From assembly GCA_910579925.1 (NCBI GenBank), contig CAJTVY010000050.1:1-22339 (forward strand): a stretch of 22,339 nucleotides of DNA, read 5' to 3'. How positions within the stretch are numbered: the stretch's first letter is position 1; each line of letters begins with the position of its first letter. A program made the translations under genes and the position numbers. Origin of the DNA: an uncultured Dorea sp. Its GTDB lineage: Bacteria > Bacillota > Clostridia > Lachnospirales > Lachnospiraceae. The notes under the pieces are model-generated. The model saw only the letters and a program-made list of their open reading frames with translations, did not search any database and was not told where the DNA came from. This document shows positions 16,083 through 22,339 of the stretch, one piece after another.

Positions 16083-16129
16083 GTACCGTTCTTATTTCGC
16101 CAGATAACCTGGCTGAAAATGAACGGTAC
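16083..16129. repeat. 47-nt inverted repeat in the acetyltransferase leader
   Basis: Perfect 9-nt outer arms GTACCGTTC (16083-16091) and GAACGGTAC (16121-16129) enclose a second perfect pair GCCAG (16099-16103) and CTGGC (16109-16113) around a 5-nt loop. Over the full 21-nt arms 17 positions match. Neither side has a T-run, so it is not an ordinary terminator. A smaller CCAG-CA-CTGG palindrome lies just below it near 16069-16078. It could be a regulatory hairpin in the leader, a protein-binding site or a small repeat element. Confidence 0.7.
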
Positions 16130-16189
16130 AGTACACTAAAAATAATATAACATCTTCCGGCACATATCTATCACAATAGCCTAAAGAGT

Positions 16190-16783
16190 CTAACCTTCAT
16201 ACGCCTCTCTCAGCATTCTGACAATCTGTTCCTGGGAAAACCGGCTGCTATCAATACACAAATCATAAGTAGTCATATCCAGCCACTTTTCATCCGTAAA
16301 ATATTCATAGAAGCTGCGCCGCTCCTTATCCACTTTCTTCACATAGGTACGGGCATCTCTCTCCGTAATCTCCATACGCTCTGCCGCCACCTTAACCCGG
16401 TATTCGAAAGGCGCATGGATAAAGACCTTCAGACTATTCTCTCCAAGAATCTGCCCTGCGCAACGACCAATAATAATACATTCTTCTTTCTTAGCAATAA
16501 ACCTGATAATTTCCTGCTGTGCCTGAAAGAGTACATCATTCATAGGATAGAAGCGGTACTGAGATTCCATCTGAGCCGGTTCCTCTAAAGGATAACGCCA
16601 CTGACTGGCACGCTTCTCATCCACTTTCAGCAATTCTTCATACGGAAGTCCCTGCTCCTTGCTGGCAATCTCAATCAGATCTTTATCGTAGCAGTGAATT
16701 CCCAGTTCTTCGGACAAAGCCTTTCCAATCTTTCTTCCATTACTTCCATACATCCGGTTTATCGTAATGATTCGTTTTGACAT
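16190..16783 (-). CDS. Cytidylate kinase-like family protein
   Basis: The 197-residue protein starts at 16783 with AAGGAG at 8-nt spacing. It has the form of the cytidylate kinase-like family (PF13189). A P-loop variant INRMYGSNGRKIGKALSEELG lies at 8-28, then CYDKDLIEIASKEQGL, IIIGRCAGQIL (about 98-108), the FIHAPFEYRV strand, and a lid-like region RDARTYVKKVDKERRSFYEYF. The usual family P-loop is GSGGR, and here the third position is Asn. The usual IGRCADYIL reads IGRCAGQIL. These stand-alone proteins are widespread in Clostridia. They are presumed nucleotide kinases or ATP-binding relatives, with the substrate unproven. It has its own promoter (16822-16850) and is followed by the leader of the acetyltransferase gene. 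Confidence 0.88.
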   Translation of the reverse strand: MSKRIITINRMYGSNGRKIGKALSEELGIHCYDKDLIEIASKEQGLPYEELLKVDEKRASQWRYPLEEPAQMESQYRFYPMNDVLFQAQQEIIRFIAKKEECIIIGRCAGQILGENSLKVFIHAPFEYRVKVAAERMEITERDARTYVKKVDKERRSFYEYFTDEKWLDMTTYDLCIDSSRFSQEQIVRMLREAYEG

Positions 16784-16821
16784 AATATGCGCTCCTTCCT
16801 GCCAAATATTTTACTACATTT

Positions 16822-16850
16822 ATTATAACAAAATATTCTGAAAATTGCTA
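16822..16850 (-). promoter_or_regulatory. Extended -10 promoter of the kinase-like gene
   Basis: On the minus strand TGTTATAAT gives a consensus TATAAT (16822-16827) with an upstream TG. The -35 region TAGCAA (16845-16850) at 17-nt spacing is poor, as is usual for extended -10 promoters. The leader is about 32 nt. Confidence 0.65.
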
Positions 16851-16868
16851 CACTAAAACCAGATAAGC

Positions 16869-16897
16869 TTGATTTCGTTCGTCTGACTGACTATAAT
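16869..16897 (+). promoter_or_regulatory. Promoter of the two-component system
   Basis: TTGATT (16869-16874), a 17-nt spacer and a perfect TATAAT (16892-16897) precede a leader of about 67 nt to the start at 16971. It should give steady expression of the regulator and kinase without activation. Confidence 0.8.
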
Positions 16898-16970
16898 GAA
16901 AATACTTTTCAGGTATTATCCATTTTACCTGTGTAATGGATCTTTGGCGAAAACCACCAGGAGGCGAAAA

Positions 16971-17642
16971 ATGACAGAAATCTATTATATTGAAGATGAT
17001 GAAAATATTGCAATAGCTGTAAAAGAGTATCTGAGCCAGAAAGGATATGCGGTTTCCATATTTGGGACATTGAAAAGCGGGAAGAAAGCGTTGGAGCGCC
17101 ATATTCCAAGTATAGCGCTGATTGACTGGAACATGCCAGACGGAGAGGGCGCCGGCTTATGCAGATGGATACGCTCAAAATGGAAAGAACTGCCCATTAT
17201 TTTTCTGACTGTCCGAGATGATACCCATGACATTATTTCTGGCTTTAAGGACGGGGCGGATGATTATGTAACAAAACCATTTGAATTAGAAGTACTGTAT
17301 TCACGTATTCACGCATTGCTGCGCAGATCAGGAAACCTGCACAGCCAGTATCTTTCCTGTGGTTCTATCTCGATTGACAAAAACAGGACGGCTGTATTCT
17401 GCGGTGAAGAAGAAATTACTGTCAGCCAGGCAGAATATCAGCTTTTACAGATTTTGATGGAAAATAAGGGGAAGACTGTAACAAGAGAACGGCTGCTGAC
17501 TCAGATCTGGGACAGTAATGGGAATTTTGTCAATGATAATACATTGACTGTGACGATGAAACGTCTGAGGGAAAAGCTCTCTTCTCCATCCTGTCTAAAA
17601 ACAATACGAAGCTTTGGCTATCGTATGGAGGATATTGTATGA
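16971..17642 (+). CDS. OmpR/PhoB-family response regulator
   Basis: The 223-residue protein starts at the ATG at 16971 behind AGGAGG (6-nt spacing). The longer frame back to 16896 lies in the leader and is rejected. The receiver domain (1-118) has the acidic pair D9/D10, the phosphate acceptor D52 in LIDWNMPDG, T80 in FLTV and K102 in TKPF. The C-terminal winged helix (about 127-222) has SQAEYQLLQILMENKGKTVTRERLL, NTLTVTMKRLREKL and IRSFGYRM. All key residues are present. It overlaps the kinase gene by 4 nt (ATGA), so the two are translationally coupled. The tandem ATPase and permease genes downstream make it the likely activator of their promoter, where a direct repeat of 11-nt period lies (18901-18917). 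Confidence 0.95.
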   Translation: MTEIYYIEDDENIAIAVKEYLSQKGYAVSIFGTLKSGKKALERHIPSIALIDWNMPDGEGAGLCRWIRSKWKELPIIFLTVRDDTHDIISGFKDGADDYVTKPFELEVLYSRIHALLRRSGNLHSQYLSCGSISIDKNRTAVFCGEEEITVSQAEYQLLQILMENKGKTVTRERLLTQIWDSNGNFVNDNTLTVTMKRLREKLSSPSCLKTIRSFGYRMEDIV

Positions 17643-18865
17643 GTCGGAAATCAAATATAAAAATAACGGTTCTGTTTGTATTGTCGGTCAGTCTGATGGT
17701 TACTGCCACAACTACTTTTCTTCTTACCTTTTACTATCGCTATGTTTGTTTTCAGATACTGGGAGGATTTTGCGGAAATATTATTAGAAAAACTCCAGAT
17801 TCAGGACAGGCAGTTCTGGAATTACTGAAAACACGGGATTTCCATACAACAGGAGAAAACATATTATCAGACTTTGGCTATGATCCTTCGAACCTGGAGA
17901 TAATGGACACGACAGTCCTTGGAATTGCCGTTTTAGGATTTTTGGCGGGAGGCATACTATTCCTTTTTTCTTTCTCGTATTTTCATAAGAGATCGTCGGC
18001 CCGTATTCAGACACTGACGAACTATTTGGAGAAAATAAACACAGGCGGTCAGGGACTGCTTTGGGAACCTGGCGACGATGAATTTTCCAGACTGCAGGAT
18101 GAAATTTATAAAACAGTAACAACGCTTTACCAGACAAGGGATGCCGCACTTAAAGCACGAAACAATTTTGCAGAAAACCTCTCCAATATTGCCCATCAGC
18201 TAAAAACACCGATTACGTCTATTTCCTTATCGGTCCAGATGGCGAAAGAACATCCTGAAAATGCCTCCATCGTAGAATTGCCACAAGGGCATACCTCTAC
18301 AGATCCTAAAAAATGCGCCCACATTATGGAACTGGAACGACAGATAAACAGGCTTATACATCTGGAAGAAGCGTTATTGCTATTATCCCGCATTGATGCA
18401 GGAACACTTGTACTTGACAGGAAACCAACAGATGTTTTTACCATCCTTGCCCTGGCATCTGACAATTTATATGAATTATTTATACGAAAAGGAGTTCTGA
18501 TTGATGTTCCAGAAATGGGCGGGATGAATATCAACGTAGATTTAGACTGGACGATGGAAGCAGTCATGAATCTGATGAAAAACTGCATGGAAGCCTCAGA
18601 GACAGACACTACTGTCCATTGCTCCTATGAAAAAAATCCACTCTATGTTCAGATACGGATATGGGACGAAGGCGCAGGATTCGCAGAAGAGGATCTTCCT
18701 CATTTATTTCAGCGATTCTATCGCGGAGAAAAAACAAAAAATGCTGGAATTGGTATCGGTCTTTCGATTTCCAAAGCAATCATTGAAATGCAGAACGGAA
18801 TCATCCGTGCATTCAACCTTCCGAATGGAGGAGCCTGTTTTGAGATCCGCTTCTATCACTCATGA
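17639..18865 (+). CDS. Two-component sensor histidine kinase
   Basis: The 408-residue kinase has two membrane segments (about 9-32 and 91-114) enclosing an extracellular loop of only 58 residues. A HAMP-like linker, the phosphorylated H186 in NIAHQLKTPITSISL, N315 in LMKNCMEAS, the DEGAGF box (343-348), LFQRFYRG and GIGIGLSIS (370-378) follow. All catalytic boxes are intact. The short sensor loop suggests it senses through or with the transporter, as in peptide-sensing BceS-type systems, though this loop is longer than in the simplest of those. Between the H-box helix and the second dimer helix there is a stretch at about 206-225 (VELPQGHTSTDPKK) that makes the HisKA loop longer than usual; see findings. 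It is coupled to the regulator gene by a 4-nt overlap. Confidence 0.95.
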   Translation: MSRKSNIKITVLFVLSVSLMVTATTTFLLTFYYRYVCFQILGGFCGNIIRKTPDSGQAVLELLKTRDFHTTGENILSDFGYDPSNLEIMDTTVLGIAVLGFLAGGILFLFSFSYFHKRSSARIQTLTNYLEKINTGGQGLLWEPGDDEFSRLQDEIYKTVTTLYQTRDAALKARNNFAENLSNIAHQLKTPITSISLSVQMAKEHPENASIVELPQGHTSTDPKKCAHIMELERQINRLIHLEEALLLLSRIDAGTLVLDRKPTDVFTILALASDNLYELFIRKGVLIDVPEMGGMNINVDLDWTMEAVMNLMKNCMEASETDTTVHCSYEKNPLYVQIRIWDEGAGFAEEDLPHLFQRFYRGEKTKNAGIGIGLSISKAIIEMQNGIIRAFNLPNGGACFEIRFYHS

Positions 18866-18900
18866 CTGCGAAACGGCGCAATGGTATGCACTTTGGTTCA

Positions 18901-18932
18901 GTCACTGAGATGTCACTTTTATTTGTTATAAT
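18901..18932 (+). promoter_or_regulatory. Regulated promoter of the ABC ATPase-permease genes with candidate response-regulator site
   Basis: An extended -10 TGTTATAAT (18924-18932) has no recognisable -35 box. At that position lies a direct repeat GTCACT (18901-18906 and 18912-18917) with a period of 11 nt, one helical turn. OmpR-type regulators bind direct repeats of this period and replace a missing -35 contact. The regulator assignment is inference from layout. Confidence 0.5.
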
Positions 18933-18938
18933 AAAAGA

Positions 18939-18980
18939 ACTTTGATGAATTTCAAATAATAAAGGGATTTATATCAAAGT
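18939..18980. repeat. 8-bp inverted repeat in the transporter leader
   Basis: ACTTTGAT (18939-18946) and ATCAAAGT (18973-18980) form perfect arms 26 nt apart, starting at about the first transcribed base. They could form a leader stem or a second protein site. No T-run follows, so a terminator is unlikely. Confidence 0.5.
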
Positions 18981-19012
18981 CCAGAGAATAGCAAACAGGA
19001 GGATCTGATAAC

Positions 19013-19798
19013 ATGGATATACTAAGATGTAGCGGAATCGAAAAAGTGTTTGGAAAAGGTGCGAATCAGGTTACTGCTTTAAACGGAATCAGCCTGTCCG
19101 TTGAAAAAGGGGAGTTTGTGGCAATTACCGGAGCATCTGGTTCGGGGAAATCAACGCTTCTACATATTCTTGGAAGCGTTGACAAACCGACAAAAGGCAC
19201 TGTAATAGTAGACGGTGTTGACATTAGCGGACTGAATCCTACGGATGCGGCAATTTTCAGAAGAAGAAAGGTCGGCCTGGTTTATCAGTTTTACAATCTG
19301 ATTCCAACTCTGACAGTAGAAAAAAATATCCTTATGCCTATGCTTCTTGACAAGAGAACGCCAGATGCCGATTACTTTAAAACAATCGTAAAGACATTGG
19401 GAATAGAGGATAAGCTGGAAAGCCTGCCAAGCCAGTTATCTGGCGGACAACAGCAAAGAGTCGCAATCGCAAGGTCTTTGATTTACCGCCCTGCCATTCT
19501 CTTCGCTGATGAACCGACCGGAAATCTTGACCAGAAAAATTCGAAAGAAATTATCGACCTATTAAAGCTTTCAAACCGAAATTTAAAACAGACGATACTT
19601 CTTATTACCCATGATGAAAAAGTTGCATTGGAAGCTGACCGGATTGTGACCATCGAAGACGGAAAAATTGTCAGCGACCAATTCCACTGTTCTTCCGGAT
19701 GGCAGCAAGGGATACCCGAAGGGCGTTTCCACTGTTCTTCCCAACGGCACACGTGCCCAAAAGAGCCCGACGGTATTCTTGTGGAGAAACGGAGGTGA
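19013..19798 (+). CDS. ABC transporter ATPase (MacB/BceA-type) with aberrant repeat-derived C-terminus
   Basis: The 261-residue ATPase starts 10 nt after AGGAGG. Walker A GASGSGKST is at 40-48, the Q-loop in VYQFYNLIPTL at about 90-100, the signature LSGGQ at 142-146, Walker B ILFADE at 162-167 and the H-loop H200 in LLITHD. It is complete and of the LolD/MacB/BceA class that pairs with FtsX-type permeases. Relatives normally end just after the segment IVTIEDGKIVSD. Here about 40 extra residues (222-261) follow, made of two copies of a 15-residue unit beginning FHCSS. They come from the 45-nt tandem repeat and read unlike the rest of the protein. The stop is 5 nt before the permease start, so both are made together. 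The module likely removes or senses antimicrobial peptides for the adjacent kinase. Confidence 0.93.
   Translation: MDILRCSGIEKVFGKGANQVTALNGISLSVEKGEFVAITGASGSGKSTLLHILGSVDKPTKGTVIVDGVDISGLNPTDAAIFRRRKVGLVYQFYNLIPTLTVEKNILMPMLLDKRTPDADYFKTIVKTLGIEDKLESLPSQLSGGQQQRVAIARSLIYRPAILFADEPTGNLDQKNSKEIIDLLKLSNRNLKQTILLITHDEKVALEADRIVTIEDGKIVSDQFHCSSGWQQGIPEGRFHCSSQRHTCPKEPDGILVEKRR
19682..19771 (+). repeat. 45-nt tandem repeat inserted in the end of the ATPase gene
   Basis: The 15-nt string TTCCACTGTTCTTCC occurs at 19682-19696 and again at 19727-19741, giving two units of 45 nt that then diverge. The sequence looks more GC-rich than its surroundings. The second unit can fold: GGCAC-AC-GTGCC in its centre (19746-19757), with CGTTTCCAC (19724-19732) pairing to GTGGAGAAACG (19781-19791) outside it. 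In the frame one base on from the ATPase, the units read STVLPDGSK and STVLPNGTR, better conserved than in the ATPase frame. This suggests a mobile repeat rather than native coding sequence. Confidence 0.7.
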
Positions 19799-19815
19799 GC
19801 AACATGTGGAGAAAC
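19780..19815 (+). repeat. 11-bp direct repeat flanking the permease ribosome binding site
   Basis: TGTGGAGAAAC occurs at 19780-19790 and 19805-19815, the second copy covering the first codons of the permease. Between them lies GGAGGTGAGCAACA with the ribosome binding site. It may be a duplication that accompanied insertion of the adjacent 45-nt repeat. Confidence 0.7.
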
Positions 19816-21993
19816 TACTCCAGAAGCTATATGAAAGCGAACCGTGCTTCCAGCATATCCATTATGGCTGCGGCTTTGATCGCCACAATGTTTTTGTCCT
19901 GTGTCTTAAGTATAGCTTACAATTTCTGGGCGTATGAAATTGAAAAAATCAAGTTGGAGGAAGGCGACTGGCATGGGCGCATTGTCTGTGAAACATTAGG
20001 CGCGGATGATTTATCTATGGTATGCCAATTTGCAAATGTCGAAAAAGCGGTCATCAACGAAAAATTATCGAAGAAAGATGAATCGGTCGTTGATGTTTAT
20101 GTTCAGAATGCCAGAACTATTTATCGTGATATGCCGTTAATTGCAACATATCTTGGATTAAATAAAGACTACATTCAATACAACTCATTGCTTCTATCCC
20201 GATACTTCATACACGACCCGGAGGATGAGACGCCACCGCTGCTTCTGGCGCTGTATCTGGCGATACTGATTATTGTTGCGGTGTCGTTAATCCTAATTAT
20301 CCGAGGCTCCTTTGAACTATCAATGAATGCCCGAATTCATCAATTTGGTATTTTTTCAAGTATTGGAGCCACACCAAGACAAATCAGAACCTGTCTGCTG
20401 CAGGAAGCAGTCGTTTTAAGTATACTGCCGATACTTCTTGGCAGTATTCCTGGAATTTTAATAAGCTATGGGGTAATAAAAGCAATCAATTTCTTTGCTG
20501 CGGATGTATCAGGACGCCACAAAGCCGCCTTTCAGTATCATCCGTCCATATTTGTGTCTATTGTTTTGATTTCATTCTTAACAGTCCTTTTTTCTGCATG
20601 GATACCTGCCAGAAAATTGAGCAAAATGACGCCCCTTGAAGCAATCAGAAATACCGATCGTTCATTGTTAAAGAAAAAGAAACATTCCCGGATTTTATCT
20701 TTTATTTTTGGTATAAAGGGAGAACTTGCAGGAAACGCGCTGAAAGCCCAAAAAAACTCTCTAAGAATATCTTTCGTTTCATTATTGTTGTCTTTTCTGG
20801 GCTTTTCTATCATGCTCTGCTTTACTGTTCTTACTGAGATCAGCACCAGATACACTTATTTTGAACGGTTTCAGAATGCGTGGGATATTATGATAACCTT
20901 AAAGGATACAGAAATATCCGATTTCAGTCTGACAACAGAATTGCAGGACATTTCCGGCATACAGAGCGCCGCTGTTTATCAAAAAGCGGAAGCAATGACA
21001 TTTCTGCCTAAAGAGCTGCAGAGCGATGAACTTATAGCCCTTGGCGGCCTTGAAGTAGTTACGGAGCCGGTAAAGGCTGAAGGTGGGTTTCAGGTATCCG
21101 TCCCGATTATCATATTAGATGATACAAGTTTTTTAAACTATTGTTCACAGATTGACATTGCTCCAAGCCTTGATGGGGCAGTCGTGTTAAATCAGATCTG
21201 GGACAGCGTGAACAGTAATTTCCGTTACAGAGATTATATTCCCTTTGTAACGGAGAATCGCCAGACAACCACACTTTATAAGGAGGGACAGAGCGTAGAA
21301 ATTCCTGTTTTGTCTTATACGAAGACAGCCCCGAAATTAAGAGAAGAATATGAAGATTATTCCCTTGTTCACTTTGTTTCGCTTACACTGTGGAGGGATG
21401 TATTAAAGCCGACAGGGGAAGCTGAAGCCGACAGCTATATCCGCATTTTTTCAAGGGGAAATGCAAGTCTTTCAGATTTAAACAATCTGGAGCAGGAAAT
21501 CGTGCGGCTTGTATCGAGGCGCTATAAACTTGAAAGTGAAAACCGGGTGCAGGAACGATTGTCTAATGACAGGTTAATACAAGGCATGGTAATGATTTTG
21601 GGCGCTTTCTGCATATTGCTTGCCATGATTGGAATTGCAAATATCTTTTCAAATACATTAGGGTTCCTCCGGCAGAGGAAGCGGGAATTTGCCAGATATC
21701 ACTCCATTGGCCTGACACCGCAGGAAATGAGAAAAATATTTTTTATCGAAGCGTTTGTTATAGCGGGGAAACCTCTCTTCATTACATTGCTGCTGACTGT
21801 ACTGTTTGTGCAGTCTGCCGTAACGGCAAGCTATTTAGACCCAATGGTATTCTGGGCTAACGCCCCGATTCTACCCATTCTGATATTTGCGGCTGTGATT
21901 ACATTGTCTGTCGCACTTGCTTACTATATCGGCGGAAAGCGTCTTTTACAGTGTAATCTGAATGAAACATTGCAAAATGATGCTCTTGTTTAA
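19804..21993 (+). CDS. FtsX-type ABC transporter permease
   Basis: The 729-residue protein starts at the ATG at 19804, 8 nt after GGAGG; the frame upstream of it runs through the inserted repeat and is not coding. It has about eight membrane segments: 18-42, 146-168, 200-226, 247-267, 322-346, 594-618, 650-673 and 688-710. Two FtsX domains show the family marks RIHQFGIFSSIGATPRQIR (178-196) with PARKLSKMTPLEAIR, and RKREFARYHSIGLTPQEMR (625-643). Two extracellular parts lie at 43-145 and 347-593; the second, about 245 residues, is the likely ligand domain. BceB proteins have ten segments and a single large loop, so this is a related but different subtype. With the ATPase it forms an efflux or sensing complex read by the kinase. 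Confidence 0.92.
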   Translation: MWRNYSRSYMKANRASSISIMAAALIATMFLSCVLSIAYNFWAYEIEKIKLEEGDWHGRIVCETLGADDLSMVCQFANVEKAVINEKLSKKDESVVDVYVQNARTIYRDMPLIATYLGLNKDYIQYNSLLLSRYFIHDPEDETPPLLLALYLAILIIVAVSLILIIRGSFELSMNARIHQFGIFSSIGATPRQIRTCLLQEAVVLSILPILLGSIPGILISYGVIKAINFFAADVSGRHKAAFQYHPSIFVSIVLISFLTVLFSAWIPARKLSKMTPLEAIRNTDRSLLKKKKHSRILSFIFGIKGELAGNALKAQKNSLRISFVSLLLSFLGFSIMLCFTVLTEISTRYTYFERFQNAWDIMITLKDTEISDFSLTTELQDISGIQSAAVYQKAEAMTFLPKELQSDELIALGGLEVVTEPVKAEGGFQVSVPIIILDDTSFLNYCSQIDIAPSLDGAVVLNQIWDSVNSNFRYRDYIPFVTENRQTTTLYKEGQSVEIPVLSYTKTAPKLREEYEDYSLVHFVSLTLWRDVLKPTGEAEADSYIRIFSRGNASLSDLNNLEQEIVRLVSRRYKLESENRVQERLSNDRLIQGMVMILGAFCILLAMIGIANIFSNTLGFLRQRKREFARYHSIGLTPQEMRKIFFIEAFVIAGKPLFITLLLTVLFVQSAVTASYLDPMVFWANAPILPILIFAAVITLSVALAYYIGGKRLLQCNLNETLQNDALV

Positions 21994-22000
21994 CAGATAA

Positions 22001-22043
22001 AGAAAACTGGGAACACTAATCAATAATTGTTTTCCAGTTTTCT
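22001..22043. terminator. Hairpin after the permease gene
   Basis: AGAAAACTGG (22001-22010) pairs perfectly with CCAGTTTTCT (22034-22043), with a 23-nt loop that can pair further. It begins 8 nt after the permease stop. The plus strand lacks a T-run after the stem. On the minus strand TTTATC follows, so it may also end transcription from the pseudogene side. Confidence 0.55.
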
Positions 22044-22055
22044 GTCAAATATGCT

Positions 22056-22339
22056 TCAAAACACATCAAAAATTACACGAATTACGTCCGCTTTTTCCTC
22101 ATTGATAAAGCAGGATTACCACGTTTAAATTGCCCTTTTTCTACAATATCACCGAGGCATTCCCTTCGTAACAGTAATTCTTCTGGAATCCTTAACACAA
22201 TTCTGTATTCATTTTCACATTCAAATTTTTCTTTTTTGAAAAAGCATCTCATGTTATTTGCCGCCTGTTTAAAGGCAAATAATATAACCTTGGTATTTTT
22301 TAATATCATCCTTCGCTTCATCATATACTTCTTGCAATC
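22056..22339 (-). pseudogene. DUF2971-like gene remnant, frameshifted and cut by the window edge
   Basis: Three reading-frame segments on the minus strand line up as one protein. From the edge the frame reads LQEVYDEAKDDIKKYQGYII and stops at 22269-22271. The next frame continues FKQAANNMRCFFKKEKF, then ECENEYRIVLRIPEELL, and GQFKRGN. A third frame from about 22109 reads FINEEKADVIRVIFDVF and stops at 22056-22058. The middle part matches the C-terminal part of the intact DUF2971 gene in this window: FFKKEKFECENEYRIVL against FFKHEGFAQEQEYRFIF, with the conserved EYR. Two shifts (near 22271-22280 and 22110) break it. The 80-codon frame starting at 22324 is an artefact of these shifts. Sequencing error cannot be excluded. 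The N-terminal part lies outside. Confidence 0.55.

Noticed and set aside
19682..19771. CRISPR array
   Set aside because: There are only two units with 15-nt identical heads, inside a coding frame, without uniform spacers or cas genes.
19699..19803. Upstream extension of the permease
   Set aside because: It translates the inserted repeat in a frame overlapping the ATPase gene. The ATG at 19804 has GGAGG and is followed by a normal permease N-terminus.
16971..21993. Direct naming as a bacitracin BceRSAB system
   Set aside because: The permease has about eight membrane segments and two extracellular parts, and the kinase loop is 58 residues. Only the general class is supported, not the bacitracin subtype.
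22082..22324. Intact 80-residue gene
   Set aside because: Neighbouring frames continue the same protein on both sides, so this frame is a piece of a shifted gene rather than a gene in itself.

Overview
The window looks like chromosomal DNA from a Gram-positive anaerobe of the Clostridia, most likely a Lachnospiraceae gut bacterium. The grounds are strong AGGAGG-type ribosome binding sites, sigma-A promoters with 17-nt spacers, a CwlO/PcsB-type coiled-coil secreted wall protein, DUF969, a cytidylate-kinase-like gene and a two-component/FtsX-ABC operon. The genus cannot be fixed from the sequence. No rRNA, tRNA, CRISPR array, phage gene or transposase was seen.

Left part (1-4254): a minus-strand pair, a very large M14-type metallopeptidase followed by the start of a DUF969 membrane protein that runs off the edge, is divergent from a TetR-type regulator. 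A 15-bp dyad lies inside the peptidase promoter spacer and is a good operator candidate. 4277-8383: minus-strand cluster of a small secreted peptide, a DUF2156 protein, an aspartate-type aminotransferase, a HisC aminotransferase and a small multidrug export family membrane protein, ending at a long hairpin terminator. 8485-11366: an ABC exporter half-transporter followed by a secreted coiled-coil plus 3D-domain wall protein, from a clear promoter. 11461-14341: two unrecognised membrane-anchored extracellular proteins and DNA-3-methyladenine glycosylase I (tag), again from a near-consensus promoter. 14351-15387: a stand-alone DUF2971 gene with its own promoter and a shared terminator. 15398-16850: a sugar O-acetyltransferase with a 47-nt inverted repeat in its leader, and a cytidylate-kinase-like protein.

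Right part (16869-21993): a complete signal-transduction/transport locus of response regulator, histidine kinase, ABC ATPase and FtsX-type permease, resembling antimicrobial-peptide sensing and detoxification modules. The regulator and kinase overlap by 4 nt under a good promoter. The ATPase and permease have a separate extended -10 promoter that lacks a -35 box but carries a direct repeat with 11-nt period exactly where a response regulator would bind. The ATPase ends in an abnormal 40-residue tail made of a 45-nt tandem repeat, and the kinase has a possibly related insert in its HisKA loop. The window closes with a frameshifted DUF2971-like gene remnant.

The most unusual signals are the in-frame repeat insertion in the ATPase gene, the operator-like direct repeat before it, the leader inverted repeat at 16083-16129, and the degenerate second DUF2971 gene.
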